The notes under the pieces were generated by a model. It saw only the letters and a program-made list of their open reading frames with translations, was not told the DNA's origin and ran no database searches. A program made the position numbers and the translations under genes. From Campylobacterales bacterium (lineage in GTDB: Bacteria > Campylobacterota > Campylobacteria > Campylobacterales > QNZT01): a stretch of DNA of 10,598 nucleotides. The DNA lies in contig JALWKJ010000212.1 of NCBI GenBank assembly GCA_027081495.1, forward strand, positions 1-10,598, in the 5' to 3' direction. Below, in pieces: positions 6,305 to 10,598 of this stretch. Position 1 is the stretch's first letter. Every line of letters starts with the position of its first letter.

Positions 6305-6342
6305 CGCCCATGAGAAAGTTCTTCATGGGCGCTTCTCTTTTT
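6305..6342 (+). terminator. Rho-independent-type terminator after the lipoprotein gene
   Basis: CGCCCATGA (6305-6313) pairs perfectly with TCATGGGCG (6323-6331) across a nine-base loop. A pyrimidine-rich run with TTTTT follows (6338-6342). It begins 15 bases after the lipoprotein stop and would separate that gene from yajC. The U-run starts a few bases after the stem, so efficiency may be moderate. Confidence 0.8.
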
Positions 6343-6360
6343 ATCCTCCGCTAAAAGCCT

Positions 6361-6385
6361 TTTATCAGATAAAGCGTGCTAATAT
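6361..6385 (+). promoter_or_regulatory. Candidate promoter region of the yajC-secDF operon
   Basis: An extended -10 element, TG then one base then TAATAT (6377-6385), lies 27 bases before the yajC ATG. No -35 box is clear. The 13-base dyad TTTATCAGATAAA (6361-6373) lies just upstream, where an activator or repressor could bind. Motif evidence only. Confidence 0.35.
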
Positions 6386-6412
6386 ACCCGAAATTTCACG
6401 CAAAGGATTCTT

Positions 6413-6691
6413 ATGCAACCTCAAGCTCAAGGCAGTTTGTTAACTTCTCTATTACCGTTAGTCGTACTTTTCGCGATTTTTTATTTTTTGATTATCAGAC
6501 CCCAGCAAAAGCAGGCAAAAGAGCATAAAGCCATGATAGAAGCGTTGACCAAGGGCGATAAAATCATTACAAGCGGCGGTTTGATGGCGGAAGTGGTAAA
6601 GGCTGAAGAGGATTTTGTAAAAGCAAAATTAAACGACGACACGATTGTCAAAATCGCCAAAGAGTTTATCTCAAGAAAAATCGAATCGTAG
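6413..6691 (+). CDS. yajC: Preprotein translocase subunit YajC
   Basis: YajC is a small inner-membrane partner of SecDF in the Sec holotranslocon. The 92-residue protein has one membrane helix (about residues 9-28, LLTSLLPLVVLFAIFYFLI). The family hallmark IIRPQQKQAKEH follows (27-38), then the cytoplasmic domain with GDKIITSGGL. Its length is typical. AAGGA lies six bases before the ATG. It is the first gene of a plus-strand run; secD starts 13 bases after its stop. Confidence 0.97.
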   Translation: MQPQAQGSLLTSLLPLVVLFAIFYFLIIRPQQKQAKEHKAMIEALTKGDKIITSGGLMAEVVKAEEDFVKAKLNDDTIVKIAKEFISRKIES

Positions 6692-6704
6692 AGCAAATTA
6701 AAAA

Positions 6705-8273
6705 ATGAATTTCAGATTAATAATATTTATAGTAACGATACTCTTTGGTGTCGGATTTTCGCTTCCCTCTTTTTTACAAACCCAAAAGGGCGCGAAAATA
6801 AATTTGGGACTCGATCTTCAAGGCGGACTTCATATGCTTTTGGGCGTAAAAACGGATGAAGCGATAAAATCGAAAATCAAATCGCTTGCGTCAACTATAA
6901 AGTTTTATACCGACGATGAAGAGATAATCATCGACGACCTTAAGATCCACGACGACAGCGTTACCTTTACGCTGCTTGATAGCGACGAAAAAGCGGCTTT
7001 GGAAAAAATGCTGCATGAGATAAAAGGTCTTGATGTAAAAGAAAACGACCTTCACTACAGCATATCGTTAACTCCAAACGAAATAGAGGCAGTCAAAAAA
7101 TTCGCGATCCAGCAGGCTGTGGATACGATTAGAAACAGACTTGATCAATTCGGGCTTGCCGAGCCTACCGTCGCAAAACAGGGAAAAGAGAAAATTTTGG
7201 TAGAACTTCCGGGTATAAAAACTCCCCAAGAAGAGAAAAGAGCCAGAGAGCTTATAGCCAAAGCCGCGCATCTTCAGCTTATGGCGGTGGATGAAAAAAG
7301 AGCGGATCAAGTTTATAAACTCTCGCCAGAACAAGCGGCGGAGTATGGAGACATAATACTTCATGATGTAAAAAACAAAGATGAAAAATATCTCTTAAAA
7401 GAGGTTCCCGTACTTGACGGGAGTATGTTGACAGACGCGAGAGTGGCGTTTGATAGATCGAACCAACCGGTGATCAACTTTACGCTAAATAGCGAGGGCG
7501 CTAAGATATTCGGAAATTTTTCCGGTGAAAATGTCGGCAAAAGGATGGCCGTGGTTCTTGACAATGTAGTCTATTCCGCGCCCGTTATTCGAGAAAGAAT
7601 AGGTGGCGGCAGCGGACAGATAAGCGGAGGATTTAGCACTCAAGAAGCTCATGATGTCGCAATCGCGCTTAGAAGCGGCGCTTTGCTAGCTCCCGTAGTA
7701 CTGCTTGAAAAAAGAAGCGTGGGACCCTCTTTGGGAGCTGATAGTATAAAAGCTTCGCTCATAGCGCTTATAAGCGGGTTTTTGCTTGTATTTTTCTTCA
7801 TGATTTTGTATTACGGGTATTCGGGAATCATATCCGATATCGCTTTGGTCGCGAACCTTTTTATTATCATCGCCGTTATGGCGATGTTCGGCGCCACTCT
7901 TACGCTGCCGGGAATGGCGGGAATCGTTTTAACGGTAGGTATGGCGGTTGACGCGAATGTGATTATAAACGAAAGGATAAGAGAGCTTTTAAGAGACGGC
8001 GTAAATATAAAGACGGCTATCGAAAAAGGTTACGACAATGCTATGAGCGCTATTTTGGATGCGAATATTACGACTTTGATCGCGGCGATCGTTTTATATG
8101 CTTACGGTACGGGTCCGATAAAAGGTTTTGCCGTAACTATCAGTATCGGTATATTGGCGTCTATGCTTACGGCTATCTTAGGAACTCACGGCATATATAC
8201 ATATCTTTTGGAGAAAATTCAAAAAAGCAAAAACATCAAAGCCTGGTTTGGAATCGAAAGAGGAGCGAAATAG
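6705..8273 (+). CDS. secD: Protein translocase subunit SecD
   Basis: SecD works with SecF to pull proteins through the SecYEG channel using the proton gradient. The 522-residue protein begins with a membrane helix (4-22). The family motif LGLDLQGGLHMLLGV (34-48) comes next, then a large periplasmic part (~50-330) including the P1 head and base (RLDQFGLAEPTVAKQG, 145-160; VVLDNVVYSAPVIRERIGGG, 283-302). It closes with five membrane helices (~348-505). In the fourth conserved region GMAVDANVIINERIRE (412-427) contains the Asp416 and Asn418 positions conserved across the family. Its length is shorter than E. coli SecD and like that of other Campylobacterota. The ribosome binding site before the ATG is weak. 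Its stop codon abuts the secF ATG, indicating coupled translation. Confidence 0.98.
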   Translation: MNFRLIIFIVTILFGVGFSLPSFLQTQKGAKINLGLDLQGGLHMLLGVKTDEAIKSKIKSLASTIKFYTDDEEIIIDDLKIHDDSVTFTLLDSDEKAALEKMLHEIKGLDVKENDLHYSISLTPNEIEAVKKFAIQQAVDTIRNRLDQFGLAEPTVAKQGKEKILVELPGIKTPQEEKRARELIAKAAHLQLMAVDEKRADQVYKLSPEQAAEYGDIILHDVKNKDEKYLLKEVPVLDGSMLTDARVAFDRSNQPVINFTLNSEGAKIFGNFSGENVGKRMAVVLDNVVYSAPVIRERIGGGSGQISGGFSTQEAHDVAIALRSGALLAPVVLLEKRSVGPSLGADSIKASLIALISGFLLVFFFMILYYGYSGIISDIALVANLFIIIAVMAMFGATLTLPGMAGIVLTVGMAVDANVIINERIRELLRDGVNIKTAIEKGYDNAMSAILDANITTLIAAIVLYAYGTGPIKGFAVTISIGILASMLTAILGTHGIYTYLLEKIQKSKNIKAWFGIERGAK

Positions 8274-9245
8274 ATGGAGATTTTCAATACTACAAAAATC
8301 TATGACTTTATGTCAAAAAGCAAAATTTTTCTCGGATTTTCGATTTTAATGATTTTGCTCTCATACGGTATTCTTTTTACAAAAGGGTTGAATTACGGTA
8401 TAGATTTTGCGGGCGGAACCTTGGTTCAGGTAAAATACAACCATGACGCGCCGATAAAAAAGATTAGAGAAGCTTTGAAGGCGGATGAATTTTTTAAATC
8501 CGCTTCGGTTACGGAATTCGGCTCGCCAGAAGAGGTGGTAATAAAAATACCGACAACTTCCAAATCGGTCGGTACGGACATCGGAGATAAGGCGCGCACG
8601 CTTTTAAAACCGACAGGAGATTTTGAAGTCCGTCGTGTCGATATGGTGGGACCTAAAGTCGGAAACGAGCTTCGCGAAAAGGGTTTGATGGCGATGTTCT
8701 TATCCATTTTGACGATTTTGATATATGTCGCGTTTAGGTTTGAGTGGAGATTCGCGGTCGCTTCGATTTTCGCTCTAATTCACGATGTATCGATCGCTCT
8801 TGGAGCCATCTCTTTGTTTCAAATAGATGTAAATCTCGATATACTCGCGGCGATCTTAACCATATTGGGTTATTCTCTAAACGATACGATTATCGTTTTT
8901 GACAGGATTAGAGAGGGAATAGTCTCAAGCAAAATATTCGACCTGTTTAAAATCATAAACGAATCGATAACAAAAACGCTTTCAAGAACGACGCTTACTT
9001 CACTAACGACATTTTTCGTCGTTTTGACGCTCTTTTTGTTTGGAGGCGAGATCATAAACGGATTTAGTTTTACAATGCTTATAGGTATAATCGTCGGAAC
9101 TTACAGTTCTATCTTTATCGCTTCGCCCTTTTTGAAATGGCTGGGATTTAGCGTTGAGGATTATAAGAAAAAACTAGCGCTTAAAGAGAAACAGCGAAAA
9201 GAGAAAGAGAAATTACGCCAGCAATTTGAGGGAGGAGTCGTTTAA
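8274..9245 (+). CDS. secF: Protein translocase subunit SecF
   Basis: SecF pairs with SecD in the proton-driven pulling complex of the inner membrane. The 323-residue protein has an N-terminal helix (~18-37) followed by GLNYGIDFAGGTLVQV (38-53). A small periplasmic domain leads to GPKVGNELREKG (126-137), then five more helices. The signature GYSLNDTIIVFDRIREG (199-215) contains the conserved Asp204. The C-terminal ~27 residues are very rich in Lys, Glu and Arg, probably a cytoplasmic helix. The ATG follows the secD stop with no gap. Its ribosome binding site, GAGGAG, lies in the end of secD. The next gene starts two bases after its stop. Confidence 0.98.
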   Translation: MEIFNTTKIYDFMSKSKIFLGFSILMILLSYGILFTKGLNYGIDFAGGTLVQVKYNHDAPIKKIREALKADEFFKSASVTEFGSPEEVVIKIPTTSKSVGTDIGDKARTLLKPTGDFEVRRVDMVGPKVGNELREKGLMAMFLSILTILIYVAFRFEWRFAVASIFALIHDVSIALGAISLFQIDVNLDILAAILTILGYSLNDTIIVFDRIREGIVSSKIFDLFKIINESITKTLSRTTLTSLTTFFVVLTLFLFGGEIINGFSFTMLIGIIVGTYSSIFIASPFLKWLGFSVEDYKKKLALKEKQRKEKEKLRQQFEGGVV

Positions 9246-9247
9246 TT

Positions 9248-9586
9248 ATGGATTGGGGTAAAGTCGTATTTATATTTTTCGCGTTAACAAGCCTTACTAC
9301 GACTGCCGGTTATCTGTATGATCAAAACATGATAGCCCTTTTTATAGCGACAAGTATCAATCTCGTATCGACTCTTCTTAAAATCGGCGTAAAAAATATA
9401 CTCTCCGCCGAGCTTTTCGCTTCGTCCCTTGTGGCGGATTTGCATCTTATACCCGCTTTTTTATATGAAACTCTAGCCCATGATACAAAAGCGGCTATCG
9501 CTATGGCTATCGGCGCTATGATAGCCAATTTCTTCTCGATGGCTCTTGTGCTCATTGAAGCCGCAAAAACCCGAGAAGAGTTTTAA
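9248..9586 (+). CDS. Small four-helix inner-membrane protein of unknown function (probably DUF6394 family)
   Basis: The 112-residue protein is almost wholly hydrophobic, with four probable membrane segments: about residues 4-22, 27-46, 52-73 and 82-106. No catalytic motif is seen; polar residues within or near the membrane include Asp64, His66 and Glu74 between helices three and four. It starts two bases after secF, with GGGAGGAG well placed in the secF end, and precedes leuS by 34 bases. From memory, a protein like this occupies the same slot between secF and leuS in other Campylobacterota and is called DUF6394; I could not confirm this. The tight coupling suggests a link to membrane protein biogenesis, but that is only inference. 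Confidence 0.8.
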   Translation: MDWGKVVFIFFALTSLTTTAGYLYDQNMIALFIATSINLVSTLLKIGVKNILSAELFASSLVADLHLIPAFLYETLAHDTKAAIAMAIGAMIANFFSMALVLIEAAKTREEF

Positions 9587-9620
9587 CACTACGAAATTTA
9601 CCTTTACAGGAGTTTTTTAA

Positions 9621-10598
9621 ATGGATTACAATCCATCCCAAATAGAAAAAAAATGGCAGACGATATGGAAAGAGAGCGGGGCGTTTGAGCCAAAAGACGA
9701 TAAAAAATTACCCAAAAAATATATCTTGAGTATGTTTCCCTACCCAAGCGGAAAAATCCATATGGGTCATGTAAGAAACTATACCATCTCCGACGCTATT
9801 GCGAGACATTATAGAAAAGAAGGTTTTAGCGTACTTCATCCGATAGGCTGGGACAGTTTTGGAATGCCTGCCGAAAACGCGGCTATAAAACATAAACTTC
9901 ATCCAAAAAAGTGGACATATGAAAATATAGACTATATGAGAGAGGAACTCACGACGCTCGGTCTGTCGTTTTCAAAAGAGAGGGAGTTTGCGACATCAGA
10001 TGAACTATATACGAAATTTGAGCAAGAGTTCATCATAAAAATGTATGAGAACGGACTTTTGTACCAAAAAGATCAAATCGTAAACTGGTGTGAAAGCTGC
10101 CATACGGTTTTGGCGAACGAACAGGTGATAGAAGGGCGTTGTTGGAGATGCGACAATGAAATAGAACAAAAAGAGATGCCCGGTTTTTATATAAAAATCA
10201 CGAAGTACGCAAAAGAGCTTCTCGAAGATTTAAAAAAACTGCAAGCGGGATGGCCAAAACAGGTTTTGACTATGCAGGAAAATTGGATAGGTCAAAGCGA
10301 GGGATTGAGTTTCGAGCTTCATTTGGATAAAGAGTCCGTAAAAAAACTAAACGGCTCGTTTAATAAATTTTCACTCTTTACTACAAGAGCCGACACTATT
10401 TACGGAGTTACATACAGCGCCTTGTCGCCCGAACATCCTATCGTAAAATATCTGGTAGAGAACCGATTGCTTGAAAAAGAGGATATTCAGAGCATAAAAA
10501 AGATGCAAAGAGTTCCGCAAAAAGATAGGGCTCTTTGTGAAAAAGAGGGGCTTTTTCTCGGCATTTACGCCCTGCATCCGCTAACAGAAAAAAAGATT
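9621..10598 (+). CDS. leuS: Leucine-tRNA ligase, N-terminal 326 residues (runs off the right edge)
   Basis: LeuS charges tRNA-Leu with leucine and removes mischarged amino acids. The visible part starts at an ATG with AGGAG upstream. Its class I catalytic motif is PYPSGKIHMGH (40-50), in which HMGH is the HIGH signature. GWDSFGMPAENAA (76-88) follows, the bacterial LeuS counterpart of GWDAFGLPAENAA. A four-cysteine zinc-binding module is present (Cys157, 160, 174, 177). After ENWIGQSEG (220-228) the editing domain (CP1) begins, with the threonine-rich TTRADTIYG (254-262), where most relatives have Pro instead of Ala257. The KMSKS loop and the tRNA-binding domain lie beyond the window. It is the last visible gene of the yajC-secDF run and may also have its own promoter, which I cannot see in the 34-base gap. 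Confidence 0.97.
   Translation, partial: MDYNPSQIEKKWQTIWKESGAFEPKDDKKLPKKYILSMFPYPSGKIHMGHVRNYTISDAIARHYRKEGFSVLHPIGWDSFGMPAENAAIKHKLHPKKWTYENIDYMREELTTLGLSFSKEREFATSDELYTKFEQEFIIKMYENGLLYQKDQIVNWCESCHTVLANEQVIEGRCWRCDNEIEQKEMPGFYIKITKYAKELLEDLKKLQAGWPKQVLTMQENWIGQSEGLSFELHLDKESVKKLNGSFNKFSLFTTRADTIYGVTYSALSPEHPIVKYLVENRLLEKEDIQSIKKMQRVPQKDRALCEKEGLFLGIYALHPLTEKKI

Overview
The window looks like the chromosome of a Campylobacterota (Epsilonproteobacteria) bacterium, probably a free-living sulfur-oxidiser relative rather than Campylobacter itself. The reasons are the A/T-rich codon choice (AAA, ATA, GAA), the run yajC-secD-secF-small membrane protein-leuS, and the tatB-tatC-queA run, all of which I associate with that phylum. 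The genus cannot be fixed from the sequence alone.

Layout. Bases 1-1197 (minus strand) hold the remains of a CRISPR-Cas locus. An apparently complete cas6 (pre-crRNA endoribonuclease) is followed by the first ~71 codons of a type III effector gene, cas10/csm1. That gene is cut inside or just after its HD domain by the end of an IS3-family insertion sequence. The IS end (1-97) shows a plausible terminal repeat, its own promoter, a strong ribosome binding site and the first nine codons of the transposase OrfA. No CRISPR array lies in the window. Bases 1344-4018 (minus strand) form a tightly packed operon: tatB, tatC, queA and a flavin-reductase-family gene. It encodes two parts of the twin-arginine export machine, a queuosine tRNA-modification enzyme and an FMN-binding protein.

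Divergent from tatB, across a short region with overlapping candidate promoters and a perfect 12-bp palindrome, is a 716-residue lipoprotein (4140-6290, plus strand). It has four cadherin-like domains in an A-B-A-B order with an exact 196-residue period, then two DUF1566 (Lcl C-terminal-like) domains. A stem-loop terminator closes this gene. Bases 6413-10598 (plus strand) are the yajC-secD-secF operon for Sec export, a conserved small four-helix membrane protein of unknown role, and the first 326 codons of leuS, which runs off the window.

Working together: Tat and SecDF/YajC are the two main inner-membrane export routes, and here they lie on opposite strands around a surface lipoprotein that would itself need Sec for export. 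Apart from the disrupted CRISPR locus and the duplicated lipoprotein, the window is ordinary housekeeping DNA. I see no convincing new defence or mobile system; the best leads are the IS-broken type III effector with a surviving cas6, and the internal architecture of the lipoprotein.
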